In this document: one piece after another, positions 1-8,581 of the stretch
How positions within the stretch are numbered: position 1 is the first letter of the stretch
Layout: each line of letters opens with the position of its first letter
Assembly (NCBI RefSeq): GCF_007748035.1
Contig: NZ_CP036278.1
Location: 3,410,001 to 3,474,000 of the forward strand
DNA from: Aeoliella mucimassa
Lineage (GTDB): Bacteria > Planctomycetota > Planctomycetia > Pirellulales > Lacipirellulaceae
DNA: 64,000 nucleotides
Direction: 5' to 3'
Notes under the pieces: generated by a model
The model's database searches: none
The model's input: the letters and a program-made list of their open reading frames with translations, nothing else
Told to the model about the DNA's origin: nothing
Position numbers and translations under genes: made by a program

Positions 1-63
1 AACACTCGCGCGTGAAGTAGTCGAGAGACGCTTTTAAGGACTCTTTTAACACGTCGGCAGCTG

Positions 64-834
64 TTAACGACGGTACCCCAACGCCGCTCCGCCATCGGGG
101 CAGATCGCCTGCCCCGTAAGAAATGAGGCTTCGCTTGAAGCGAGAAAAGCGCAGACTTCGCCAATCTCGTCGGCCGTTGCCATCCGCCCCAGCAAGTGCC
201 AGCTGTCCACGCAACGCAGCGCCGCTGCGGGATCGTATTCCGTGTCTGCCCATTCCTGCATGAGTGGAGTCATCACTCCTGCTGGGCAAACAGCATTCAC
301 ACGAATTCCATCGGCAGCCAGGTCTATGGCGAGGGCCTTGGTCAAACCAACCTGCCCCGCCTTCGATGAAACATAAGCCGGCGCAGCGGCCTGCCCGATC
401 AGTCCCACTTCGCTCGACATATTAATGATGCTACCGCGGGTCTTTCGCAGATGCGGAACCGCAAATTTACAGCCGGCAAACGTGCTGGTGAGATTCCACC
501 GCAACAGTTCTTCGAACTCCTGCACACTCGTTTGATCGATGGACATCGCCGGAGGATGCCAGCCAGCGTTGTTCACCAAGCAGTCCAGTTGACCGAATTC
601 TTCGACCGCTTTCTCAACTAGGTGCTGCATTTCCGCTGGTTTGGCAACATCGGTCGCTACGAACAGCGCGGTGATCCCGTCGGCAGCCAACTCGGCCACG
701 GCGGCTTCGCCTGCTTCTTTGCCGCGTGACGCGATCACCACGCGAGCTCCATGCTTACCAAACACGCGGGCGCAACCCAGGCCGATTCCCTTGGATCCCC
801 CGGTGATGATGGCCACTTTATCTTGAAGCTTCAT
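64..834 (-). CDS. SDR family NAD(P)-dependent oxidoreductase
   Basis: A classical short-chain dehydrogenase/reductase of 256 residues. The cofactor motif TGGSKGIG is at residues 11-18, NNAG at 88-91, the catalytic Ser near 140 and the Tyr/Lys pair in YVSSK at 154-158. The C-terminus ends with the usual PDGGAALGY-type segment. It should interconvert an alcohol or sugar-acid hydroxyl with a ketone in the cytoplasm; the substrate cannot be read from the sequence. I chose ATG at 834 (MKLQDKV); an upstream GTG at 849 would add five residues. The gene is divergent from the dehydrogenase at 1055, and the palindrome at 979-997 lies between them, so the GntR regulator at 2247-2936 may control both. 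Confidence 0.93.
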   Translation of the reverse strand: MKLQDKVAIITGGSKGIGLGCARVFGKHGARVVIASRGKEAGEAAVAELAADGITALFVATDVAKPAEMQHLVEKAVEEFGQLDCLVNNAGWHPPAMSIDQTSVQEFEELLRWNLTSTFAGCKFAVPHLRKTRGSIINMSSEVGLIGQAAAPAYVSSKAGQVGLTKALAIDLAADGIRVNAVCPAGVMTPLMQEWADTEYDPAAALRCVDSWHLLGRMATADEIGEVCAFLASSEASFLTGQAICPDGGAALGYRR

Positions 835-978
835 AGCTAGCGTTCCCACAAAATTGGCGACATCGCCCGCATATCGAGCCGGCCAGCTTCTCGCCGACAG
901 GCTTTGGAAAGGAGAGAAAGCTCCAGATTAGCCAGCAACGTGGTGATTTTACAGGCGACATTTGCTACACGCCAATCG

Positions 979-997
979 ATTGTGTATTATGCACAAT
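979..997. promoter_or_regulatory. Candidate GntR operator between divergent dehydrogenase genes
   Basis: A 19-bp palindrome, ATTGTGTATTATGCACAAT, with 8 of 9 pairs matching around T988. Its core is almost identical to the palindrome in front of the GntR gene (2940-2952): GTGYATTATGCAC in both. TTGT/ACAA-armed palindromes are typical of FadR-subgroup operators. Because it sits 46-58 nt before the ATGs at 1043 and 1055, it argues against the longer reading frame that begins at 962. Confidence 0.6.
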
Positions 998-1054
998 ATT
1001 GAGCCGATTGGCATCCAAGCGATTGCAATTTCTTTGGTCCCCATGGTTTTGTCG

Positions 1055-2215
1055 ATGCCGCAGATTATCACCAAGTCCCGGTGTGTCGATCATCTGGCCC
1101 TCACCCGATTTATAAGCGGGCTCTTCCGTTCGGCCGGCCTGCCCGATGGCGACGCGCAGCTGGCGGCTACGATCCTGGTGGAGGCAAATCTGCGCGGCAT
1201 CGACTCGCATGGGGTAGCGAGAGTTCCTCACTACCTGAACCGCCTCCGCCATGGAAGCATCAACCCGCTTCCAAAAATGCAAACCGATCAGTTAAGCCCT
1301 GCATCGGGACTGCTCGACGGCGACCATGGCCTGGGGCACCTGGTAATGTATCGCGCGGCCGAGCAGGCGATTGAAATCGCCCAGCACGGTGGCGCTGGCT
1401 GGGTGGCGGTGCGAAATTCCAGCCATTGCGGATCGCTAGCCTATTACGGCGAACAGATCGCTCGGGCGGGGATGATAGCGATGGTGTTCACGCATGTCGA
1501 CTCGCTAGTGCTACCCTATGGAGCCAAAAAGCCTTTCTGCGGAACCAATCCGCTTTGCATCTGTGCACCGATGTCGATCGATGGGGAACGCTCGCAGGAT
1601 CACCCGTACGTGTGCCTCGACATGGCGACGAGCCGCGTACCTTGGAATACCGTAGCGAATGCGGCCAAGGAGCAAGTTTCCATCGAACTCGGCTGGGCGG
1701 TGGACAAAGAAGGACACGACACCAACACGGCCGAACAAGTTGCTGCGCTGCATCCGATGGGCGACTACAAAGGCTCCGGACTAGGCCTGATGATCGATGT
1801 CCTTTGCTCGCTGCTCAGCGGTGCTCCCTTTGGACCTGACATCTCGAAAATGTATGGCAATCCCGACGAGCGTAGGTATCTCGGTGGATTGATCGGAGCA
1901 ATCGATATTGCCCGGTTTGTACCGCTTCAGTCGTTCTGCGACCGATTGACAAGCATGATCGAGCAATGGAACGATCTACCCCCTACGCAGCCAGGCAGTA
2001 AGGTTCTCTACCCAGGCGAACCAGAATGGTTGATTCGCAAAGAACGCATGGCGACCGGGGTTCCGATCGGCCTGCAGGTGCTCGCCGACCTAGATGAGCA
2101 AGCTGTTTTTTATGGCCAATCAACCCTCTCATCCGAATCGTCGGAAGCAACGGTCATGCCTGAACCACACTTCTCGAAGGAAGGTCTCTGGCGGAAGCGA
2201 GAGAGTGCGTACTAA
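1055..2215 (+). CDS. Ldh family (malate/L-lactate/ureidoglycolate-type) oxidoreductase
   Basis: An NAD(P)-dependent 2-hydroxyacid dehydrogenase of the malate/L-lactate dehydrogenase superfamily that is unrelated to classical LDH. Visible signatures are RGIDSHGVARVPHY (about residues 48-60), the catalytic-His region NSSHCG (121-126), DMATSRVPWNTV and the GDYKGSGLGLMIDVL segment. It has 386 residues from ATG 1055; the family is usually near 350, and the excess is a tail of about 40 residues after the last conserved strand. ATG 1043 is also possible. The frame stays open back to 962, but that stretch covers a candidate operator and is probably untranslated. With the divergent SDR and the GntR regulator this forms a small regulated hydroxyacid or sugar-acid oxidation locus. 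The substrate is unknown. Confidence 0.88.
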   Translation: MPQIITKSRCVDHLALTRFISGLFRSAGLPDGDAQLAATILVEANLRGIDSHGVARVPHYLNRLRHGSINPLPKMQTDQLSPASGLLDGDHGLGHLVMYRAAEQAIEIAQHGGAGWVAVRNSSHCGSLAYYGEQIARAGMIAMVFTHVDSLVLPYGAKKPFCGTNPLCICAPMSIDGERSQDHPYVCLDMATSRVPWNTVANAAKEQVSIELGWAVDKEGHDTNTAEQVAALHPMGDYKGSGLGLMIDVLCSLLSGAPFGPDISKMYGNPDERRYLGGLIGAIDIARFVPLQSFCDRLTSMIEQWNDLPPTQPGSKVLYPGEPEWLIRKERMATGVPIGLQVLADLDEQAVFYGQSTLSSESSEATVMPEPHFSKEGLWRKRESAY

Positions 2216-2246
2216 CCGATAAGACACGGCGATTGCGTGGGGACCA

Positions 2247-2936
2247 CTACGCCTGTTCGTCGCCAAAGAAGACGTGCTCTGCTGACTTCGCGGTGCGATC
2301 GATGTGCTCGGCCATGGCAGCGGCCGCTTGTTCCACATTGTCGTCGGCCAGGGCGCGGACGATCTTACGATGCTCGTCGATCGCCAACTCTTGAGCTTGT
2401 CGCTGATTTCCGACGATATCGCGAATCACTTGCATCAATCGATTGTAGCGACGCAGCTCTTCGGATAGTCGGCTGTTGCCGCAGTGCGTGGCTACCAGTT
2501 CGTGCAGGTGACGATCGCTGGCCATCTCGCGTTCCGACCAGTCTTTCTGCTCTTTCTGCGAAATAGGACACTTCTGCAGCTCGGCAAACTGGTCGTCTAG
2601 CTCCGAGAGTTCGTGCAGATCAATATGTCCACTCGCTCCGCGGGCGGCTTCGATCTCTAGGATCTTTCGTAGTTGGTAGATCTCGCGAAGCTGCCGCGGC
2701 CCGAACGGACGGACCATCACCCCTCGATTGTGCACAAACTCAACGATGCCGATCGACTCCAGCTCCACCAGTGCTTCGCGAACTGGCGTAGAGCTAACTC
2801 CAAACTTCGAAGTCAATTGCTGCACAATCAGCCGCGATCCAGCGGGCAAATCGCGCCGGAAGACCTCCAATAGCAATCCGTCGACAACATAGTGCCGAAT
2901 TGCCGAACGATGAAGTGGGTCGCCTACGGTGCTCAT
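2247..2936 (-). CDS. GntR family transcriptional regulator, FadR/FCD type
   Basis: A DNA-binding repressor or activator of 229 residues. The N-terminal winged helix includes LTSKFGVSSTPVREAL (about 41-56) followed by LESIGIVEFVHNRGVMV. The C-terminal helical FCD ligand domain (about 85-215) carries the metal-site spacing typical of the family, including DRHLHELVATHCGN and EHRKIVRALADDN, and ends in MAEHIDR. The frame is open to 2954, but ATG 2936 is preferred because the upstream codons overlap a perfect palindrome (2940-2952). That palindrome recurs in front of the Ldh gene, so I infer autoregulation and control of the Ldh/SDR pair by a small carboxylate ligand. Confidence 0.92.
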   Translation of the reverse strand: MSTVGDPLHRSAIRHYVVDGLLLEVFRRDLPAGSRLIVQQLTSKFGVSSTPVREALVELESIGIVEFVHNRGVMVRPFGPRQLREIYQLRKILEIEAARGASGHIDLHELSELDDQFAELQKCPISQKEQKDWSEREMASDRHLHELVATHCGNSRLSEELRRYNRLMQVIRDIVGNQRQAQELAIDEHRKIVRALADDNVEQAAAAMAEHIDRTAKSAEHVFFGDEQA

Positions 2937-2939
2937 GCA

Positions 2940-2952
2940 GTGCATTATGCAC
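2940..2952. promoter_or_regulatory. Candidate GntR autoregulatory operator
   Basis: A perfect 13-bp palindrome, GTGCATTATGCAC, followed by AAAA, lying 3-16 nt upstream of the proposed GntR start at 2936. It matches the core of the site at 979-997 except for one central Y base. Binding here would cover the translation start region and repress the regulator's own gene. Binding itself is inferred. Confidence 0.6.
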
Positions 2953-2954
2953 AA

Positions 2955-3541
2955 AACCTAGCCGACTCTGCAACGGAGTTGTTCTCCATTTCTCAGCTTT
3001 ACTCCCCTGCCCCAGCTACTCAACCTGGTAGCAGAACCAATGTTAGGGAGACAGCCAAGCACAACTCCCAATAAAGTGCTTTGTCCGTTGAGGTTTTAGG
3101 TGCGAATCCGCTCTCGATCTAGTTCCGAACCACGGGTTCCGGTTTGGTTGGCCGACAACTGACCAATCACGAAAGGCAGGTCCTCGCCGTACGTCGCTCG
3201 AATGTATTTGATAGCGCCGATTCTCAACTACTCCGAACAGGACGTCCCCGTCGGAGATAATGCGATAGTGCAATCGCAAAGCAACGGATTCTATCCGTGC
3301 TCCTTTCGCGATCAGGTGACTACCGACACGAAGATCCAGATTCGCCGCAGTGAATGATCGAACCAGCGAACTCCGAACGGCTCCCTTTTGCCCCGCCCAA
3401 GCCCATCTTTGCTTTCTCACTCGTCTCGGCATCGTAAAAGTCGGTTGAACACGAGTCGGTGTTCGGTATTCCTTTGACTTGCTTTGCTTGCCGCTTGCCA
3501 GTCGCCCCCATTCCACAACCAAGCTCCTCGCCTGGGCGAAA
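2955..3541. other. Intergenic region, possible minus-strand coding remnant
   Basis: No recognisable gene. On the minus strand about 3046-3400 reads as plausible protein (for example LIAKGARIESVALRLHYRI and FRDWSVVGQPNRNPWFGTRS). This is only the C-terminal part of a 318-codon open frame that continues through the repeat at 3542-4080, which is clearly not coding. It could be the remains of a small gene; I assign no family. Confidence 0.25.
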
Positions 3542-4080
3542 TAGATTCCCATCGCTCGGCAAATAGATTCCCAACGCTGGGCAATAGATTCCCAATTTAC
3601 CCACCGATGGGAAAATTGAATCCGCACCCACTCTACAAAAATAGTGGTTTTCGCCCTCGAATAGATTCCCATTTCCCAAAACGCATCGGATGGGAATCTA
3701 TTTTCGCGGTGGGAATCAATCGCAAGTCGTTGGTAGAAAATAAGTTGCATCAACACCTCCGCGATAGTTGCCCAAAATAGATTCCCATCGGTGGGAAAAT
3801 ATTTGGGTTGGAAGTTGGAAGTTGGAAGAGGCCGTAGGATGGGACCAGGAGCTTCCAGCGACGCAGCCCCATCAAGATCATACCCACGCGCGCAGCAGCG
3901 AACGCCCGCACAAGCAACCCTTCGCCTGCGCGTCGCTATTAGTCTGCCATTCAAACAAGCATTCACATCTCCCAAACCTCCAATCACTAAAAACTCCAAC
4001 AGCCGATAGCTAATAGCCGACAGCCAAACAACACCTGTTCATTAGAACACATCCTGTGGCCAATTCCTAGCAAAAAGTGG
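3542..4080 (+). repeat. Dispersed nested-palindrome repeat, copy 1
   Basis: Six copies of TAGATTCCCA or its complement lie here: 3542, 3564, 3585, 3662, 3691 (inverted) and 3778. The best structure is a perfect 13-bp inverted repeat, AATAGATTCCCAT at 3660-3672 and ATGGGAATCTATT at 3690-3702, with a 17-nt spacer containing CCCAAAACGCATC. A second, imperfect hairpin starts at 3776. From about 3583 to 4080 the copy aligns colinearly with copy 2 (35661-36153), including a tail with the shared blocks CGCGCAGCAGCGAACGCC and GGCCAATTCCTAGCA. There is no credible coding content; frames open through it encode low-complexity IDSHR/WESI peptides. Confidence 0.85.
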
Positions 4081-4568
4081 GCCATATGCCAAAATGTTTC
4101 GCCCGCCTATCCCGCTGTGGAGAGTGCTACGTGTCTCCCATCCTGGCCAGTGGGGAGCACCTATCTAACCGAAGTCGTCTCTGCCAACTTTCCCCCCAAG
4201 TAAATTGCCACTGCTGGGCGGTACCCTGGGTTTTGTCAACCACAAATGTCAGACTGTGATCAGCTGCTTCTCCCCCATGGCGACACCGATTCTTGCGACG
4301 CATCGGCCTGAACTCCAACAGGGAGAGCATGGCTTGGAAAACAAGGCAAGGTGAGAACAAGAGAACGTTGTCGTCATGTCGGCATTTGTAGCCGAACGCT
4401 CGAACGGAGATTTCGCGTTTCTTAAAGTTTTCGCGTTATCAATCGCTAGCGACCAGCGATAAGTCTGTACGAGAACCAGCATCTGCTGGCGTTGCCAGGG
4501 CGGTAACTTTTCTCACCTTGCGAACACTTCGCAAATGGAAACAGTGCCTGCTTGCACTTAATCAACCA
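4081..4568. other. Leader region before sigma cassette 1
   Basis: A non-coding stretch ahead of the sigma factor gene. It contains small palindromes (TCGCTAGCGA near 4445, and CCAGCA/TGCTGG around 4477-4490). No convincing promoter hexamers or coding sequence were found. Confidence 0.4.
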
Positions 4569-5111
4569 ATGAGTGGCTTGGAAAAAGACAGAATCGCGGA
4601 ATTCTCCCGAATGGTCACGGAGAGCCGAAACCGTGTGTTTTGCTTCATCTATTCGATGCTGCACAACATTGCGGACGCGGAAGATGTGTACCAGCAGTCA
4701 ACCATCGTGATGTGGAATAAGTTCGATGAGTTTGAAGAGGGAACCAATTTCGTCAACTGGGCTCTGGCAATTGCCCACAACAAAATCAAACAATTCCAAC
4801 GGCAATCGGGTCGTCAACGCGTGTTTTTCGATGACTCCGTCATGCAACTAATGGCCGAAACGTACGCCACACTCGACATCAAGCAGCCTCCGTCCGAACG
4901 CATGGAAGGTCTGCTGCATTGCCTGAGCAAATTGGCCGATAAGCAGCGACGGGTACTCCGGCTTCGCTACTCCGATAGTGTCTCCATCCGCGACCTGGCG
5001 AAGCAAGAGCGAAAGTCAGAAGCGGCCATGGTAATGGTCCTCGCGCGTCTGCGTAAGTCGCTGCAGTCTTGCATTTCCTCGATGCTTTCGCGAGGAATGG
5101 CCGATGGATAA
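4569..5111 (+). CDS. ECF-type sigma-70 factor (planctomycete/verrucomicrobial FecR-linked group)
   Basis: A sigma factor of about 180 residues from ATG 4569 (MSGLEKDR); the frame is open to 4518. Region 2 is seen in DAEDVYQQSTIVMWNKF and NWALAIAHNKIKQF. Region 4 is LADKQRRVLRLRYSDSVSI followed by a helix-turn-helix (RDLAKQERKSEAAMVMVLAR). It lacks extra C-terminal domains. The stop overlaps the next start by 8 nt (5104-5111), so translation of the FecR-LamG protein is probably coupled. It should direct RNA polymerase to cassette promoters when released by its membrane partner. Its targets are not identified here. Confidence 0.88.
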   Translation: MSGLEKDRIAEFSRMVTESRNRVFCFIYSMLHNIADAEDVYQQSTIVMWNKFDEFEEGTNFVNWALAIAHNKIKQFQRQSGRQRVFFDDSVMQLMAETYATLDIKQPPSERMEGLLHCLSKLADKQRRVLRLRYSDSVSIRDLAKQERKSEAAMVMVLARLRKSLQSCISSMLSRGMADG

Positions 5112-6948
5112 TTACAAGGATCAAGACGAACTCTTCCTATTGCTTGAGTTGGCCATGACCGGACGGGCCGACGATAGTCAATTGATGCGACTCCAGTGGC
5201 TGCTCGAGCACGATAGCGAGGCTCGGGAACTCTACGCCCGGGCGTGGATGCTCGATGTCGACTTGCGGCAAGTTCTGCAATCAAGCAGTGGGATGAACCT
5301 GCACGTTGACTCCTGTGCTGCGTGCGAGGATGAGAGCTCGGCCGATACAGTTAAGCCTGCACCCCACACGTCCTGGCAACACAAATGCCGGACTCTCATC
5401 GGCAAATATCCCTACTATTTGGCAGTTTCGTTGCTGCTGGTTGTCGGAGTGGTTGGTTACACCGCCGGCAGAAACAATTGGGCCAATACCGGCGAGAGAC
5501 TTGCACGTTCTAATGGCCCCTCGGCGGCCGAAGAAGCTCGTAACTGGCAAACGTCAGCGATACCGTTGCAAGCCAGAGATCTTCGCGTGCATCTTACGAA
5601 AGCCTCCCGATGTGTGTGGGGCAACGCTACCGGGGACTCCAAAGTATTCAATCCCGGCAATGTCGAACGGGGGGAGTCGCTGGAATTGCTAGAGGGGTTT
5701 GCAACATTTGCAGTAGTGGCTGACAACTGGGAAGCAAGCATCCAAATAGAGGGCCCCGCAGGCATCGTCGTTACTTCCGAAGCGTTACCTGCCTTGCGTC
5801 ACGGGCAGATGCTGGTGAATGTGACCAGCGCGTCTAAACCCTTGGTGGTAGACCTTCCCTACGCAGAAGTAAATTTGATGCCAGGTTCGGAAGTCGGAGT
5901 GCTCGCGTTCGGTGGACTGTGCGAAGTGCATGTATTTCGTGGGGTCGCTAGCGTAGAAAGCCTGTGGAATATGGCCGCCGATGCCGACGTTCGCTCCGAT
6001 GGGGCCTACGTGGTGCCGGAAGGAACCTCGATTTCGATGGGCGTGACCGACGCGAACTATATTAAGCTCACCGAAGGTGCTGCCAACCGGGGCATGTTCG
6101 ATGCTTCGGAGTTCCGAAAAGGTGGTCAGCTTGTTGTTACAAATGACTACATCGAACAGGTGCTGGCCGCTAAACCGATCGCCTACTGGCGATTCGAGCA
6201 AATCATTGGTGGGCTCATTGAGAACACCGTGCAGGATAACTATGCCCTACGAGTCTATGGCGACGTTTGCATCGATGGGCTTACCGGCAACCGCTTCCTG
6301 AGCTTTCCGCTCGACGAAAACGCGGGACACCAGCGATTCCTCTGCACTACCAAACCAATCACTTCGGCGCTACCCGGTGATTACTCCATCGAGTTTTGGG
6401 TAAATCCCAGTCACTTCCATACCGCAACGATCTTTACCTTCCTGGTCCCCGAGATGGGGCGCCGAGAGATGATGACCACTTGGAACGATAACCCCGTTTC
6501 ACAGCATGGACTATTGATCGAGCTGGGAGGCTTCTCGGGTAAAGTTGGCCTCATGCAACCGCGAAGGATTCGTTCGGTGCATCGCAGTCCCGCGGATTGT
6601 GTAGGGGGAACTTCCAGCTTCTCCGATCGAGACTATACGATTCGCGAATGGCAACACGTAACTTGTGTAAAGCAAGGCAAGAAGCTCTGCGTTTATCTTA
6701 ATGGAGAGCTCGTTAGCCAAGCTGAGGATGATACTAACCTGCCTGGCAATCTGAGTGCAGTGATCGGGCAGATATCGGACACCCGCTTTGAACGTTCGTT
6801 TTATGGACAGATTGACGAACTCGCTGTTTACGACCACGCATTGTCGGTCGACGAGATTCGTAGCCACCGTCAAGCAGCCCACTTTGTGGGTACATCTCTC
6901 TCGCTTCGATCAGCGACTTCCCAAGGCTTGGACCGCAAATCGGAATAG
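5104..6948 (+). CDS. FecR-like transmembrane protein with C-terminal LamG/concanavalin-like domain
   Basis: 614 residues. The N-terminal cytoplasmic part (about 1-100) resembles FecR/anti-sigma proteins of planctomycetes (LMRLQWLLEHDSEARELYAR). One membrane helix follows at about 103-121 (YYLAVSLLLVVGVVGYTAG). A FecR-like beta region runs roughly from 150 to 320 (GESLELLEGFATFAVVADNW, HVFRGVASVES). From about 350 there is a LamG_3-type lectin-like domain: PIAYWRFEQIIGG, DYSIEFWVNP, WQHVTCVKQGKKLCVYLNGE and YGQIDELAVYDHALSVDEI. The orientation is cytoplasmic N-terminus and external LamG, suggesting an outer domain that senses a glycan and transmits to the sigma factor encoded just upstream. 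Whether it inhibits or activates that sigma factor cannot be told from sequence. Confidence 0.85.
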   Translation: MDNYKDQDELFLLLELAMTGRADDSQLMRLQWLLEHDSEARELYARAWMLDVDLRQVLQSSSGMNLHVDSCAACEDESSADTVKPAPHTSWQHKCRTLIGKYPYYLAVSLLLVVGVVGYTAGRNNWANTGERLARSNGPSAAEEARNWQTSAIPLQARDLRVHLTKASRCVWGNATGDSKVFNPGNVERGESLELLEGFATFAVVADNWEASIQIEGPAGIVVTSEALPALRHGQMLVNVTSASKPLVVDLPYAEVNLMPGSEVGVLAFGGLCEVHVFRGVASVESLWNMAADADVRSDGAYVVPEGTSISMGVTDANYIKLTEGAANRGMFDASEFRKGGQLVVTNDYIEQVLAAKPIAYWRFEQIIGGLIENTVQDNYALRVYGDVCIDGLTGNRFLSFPLDENAGHQRFLCTTKPITSALPGDYSIEFWVNPSHFHTATIFTFLVPEMGRREMMTTWNDNPVSQHGLLIELGGFSGKVGLMQPRRIRSVHRSPADCVGGTSSFSDRDYTIREWQHVTCVKQGKKLCVYLNGELVSQAEDDTNLPGNLSAVIGQISDTRFERSFYGQIDELAVYDHALSVDEIRSHRQAAHFVGTSLSLRSATSQGLDRKSE

Positions 6949-6978
6949 TTGATCCACCACGCAACAGGCAGGCACAGG

Positions 6979-8025
6979 ATGAGGTTTCTTCACCATCACT
7001 TAGTAAAAGTCGGTACTAGACGCACCGCGTTCACCCTGGTGGAACTATTGGTAGTGATTGCCATCATTGGCATTCTCGTAGCACTTCTGCTACCCGCCGT
7101 GCAGGCAGCTCGCGAAGCTGCCCGCCGGGCGGAGTGTGTGAACAAAGAGAAACAGCACGTGCTCGCTTTCCTGCAGTATGCCGACCAGCGAGGCAAGCTT
7201 CCTCCAGCGCGATTGGGTTGCGATAGTGGCAGTGCGAATCAACCGGCAAATGCTTGCGATGCCAGCTTGAACAATGCCGAAGTCTCCATCAGCGGCTTCT
7301 TTGCTATTCTACCGAATCTCGAGCAGGAAGCACTCTTCAATCAACTGGTTACGACTCCCCCATTTCCGGAGGAAACCCTCCGGTTCAATCCAGAAGAAGA
7401 CCGGATGTACGCTCGCATGTGGTTCCGTGAACCACAAAACATCCAGTTACTACAGACCACCGTTGATGTTTATCGCTGCCCCAGCGACGAAGCGCTGCCG
7501 CTCTATACCCATTTAGGGCCCAACGTAACTTTTGCCACAGGTAGCTACGCGATGACGATGGGTACCAAAGGGCCCGCAGATACTGCCGATTATTCCTCGC
7601 GGGGTGGCAACGTAAAGTGGAACAACACGGGCGCGTTCCAGTACACCGGTAGACAACGTGCCTTAAAGCAAATCACCGATGGCTTGAGCAACACGTTTTT
7701 CGTCGGCGAAGCCTCGGGGGGCGACCAGCTTAGTGGTCGCAATCGATGGATCATTGCATCGCGGTATATCGACTCGATGCGTACGACTTGCTATCCGCTA
7801 AACACTCCCGCGGAATTGGATCTGGCCGCTACCAGCAGCTGGTTTTCGACTGGATATATCACGAATGGTGCTTTTCGCAGCTTCCATCCTGGCGGCGGTA
7901 ACTTCGGTTTTGGCGACGGCCACGTCGAGTTCATCGCCGAAGAGATTGGCCTGGATGTGTATCAGGCCCTTTCGACGATTGCTGGCGACTACGGTAAGCA
8001 AGAGCCATTGAACCTGGCTCGCTAG
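6979..8025 (+). CDS. DUF1559 protein with type IV pilin-like N-terminus
   Basis: 348 residues from ATG 6979; a TTG at 6949 is less likely. The prepilin-like segment FTLVELLVVIAIIGILVALL (about 18-37) is followed by QAAREAARRAE, the hallmark of planctomycete DUF1559 proteins. The C-terminal H-X9-DG type motif appears as FHPGGGNFGFGDGHVEFI. Such proteins are thought to be processed at the conserved Gly-Phe-type or similar junction and exported as pseudopilins; here the residue before FTLVE is Ala rather than Gly. It is gene 3 of cassette 1, 30 nt after the FecR-LamG gene. Its role is unknown. Confidence 0.93.
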   Translation: MRFLHHHLVKVGTRRTAFTLVELLVVIAIIGILVALLLPAVQAAREAARRAECVNKEKQHVLAFLQYADQRGKLPPARLGCDSGSANQPANACDASLNNAEVSISGFFAILPNLEQEALFNQLVTTPPFPEETLRFNPEEDRMYARMWFREPQNIQLLQTTVDVYRCPSDEALPLYTHLGPNVTFATGSYAMTMGTKGPADTADYSSRGGNVKWNNTGAFQYTGRQRALKQITDGLSNTFFVGEASGGDQLSGRNRWIIASRYIDSMRTTCYPLNTPAELDLAATSSWFSTGYITNGAFRSFHPGGGNFGFGDGHVEFIAEEIGLDVYQALSTIAGDYGKQEPLNLAR

Positions 8026-8085
8026 ACCGAGGAGCGTCCGACAACTTCTAGTGATACTCGTTTCTATTGTTGATTAGGTGGTGCC

Positions 8086-8511
8086 ATGGCGGTGCGTATT
8101 GCCCATTTCCTGTTTGCTTTCTTTCTGGCGGTGCAACTTGGTTGCTCCGACGAAGGAGGACGCGTTCCAGTCTCGGGACGTGTATTGATCGATGGCCAAC
8201 CCTTGCAACACGGCCGTGTGCAAGTGGTGCCAGAGGGCTCGCGTCCCGCTTATGGTGAACTCAATGAAGCAGGAGAGTACACCCTAATGACTTACGACGA
8301 CAACGATGGCACGATGCCAGGTACCCACAAAGCGATGATTACCGCGGTGGAATCGATCGATGGGTGGCATAACAAATGGCATGCTCCGAAGAAGTACTCC
8401 ACGTTCGATGGAGGAGTAACCGTTGAGATCCGTCCTGACGGTACTGCTTCGGACATCGAACTCTCTTGGGACGGTGGTAAACCCTTTGTGGAAGACAACC
8501 GCAAGAATTGA
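8086..8511 (+). CDS. Small secreted lipoprotein with transthyretin/carboxypeptidase-regulatory-like fold
   Basis: 141 residues. A signal peptide of about 19 residues ends in a lipobox (VQLGCSDE), so the Cys should be acylated. The body begins VPVSGRVLIDGQPLQHGRV and ends with PDGTASDIELSWDG, the pattern of the small beta-sandwich lipoproteins that regularly follow DUF1559 genes in planctomycetes. It is gene 4 of cassette 1, and its counterpart in cassette 2 is at 43993-44451. The molecular role is unknown; a periplasmic partner of the DUF1559 protein is an inference from context. Confidence 0.8.
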   Translation: MAVRIAHFLFAFFLAVQLGCSDEGGRVPVSGRVLIDGQPLQHGRVQVVPEGSRPAYGELNEAGEYTLMTYDDNDGTMPGTHKAMITAVESIDGWHNKWHAPKKYSTFDGGVTVEIRPDGTASDIELSWDGGKPFVEDNRKN

Positions 8512-8581
8512 CCACCAACACCGCACGACACAGACTCCCTTAACGATTCAGCTTTAGAACCTCTTTTCAAAGGACCCTATC

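Noticed and set aside
3542-3800. CRISPR array made of TAGATTCCCAT repeats
   Set aside because: The spacing is irregular, the repeats are inverted as well as direct, and the sequences between repeats are shared between copies rather than unique spacers.
3043-3999. A 318-codon minus-strand frame across repeat copy 1
   Set aside because: It runs through the palindromic repeat and encodes IDSHR/WESI-type peptides produced by the hairpin sequence; the same pseudo-peptides arise from copy 2. Only its last part might be a gene remnant.
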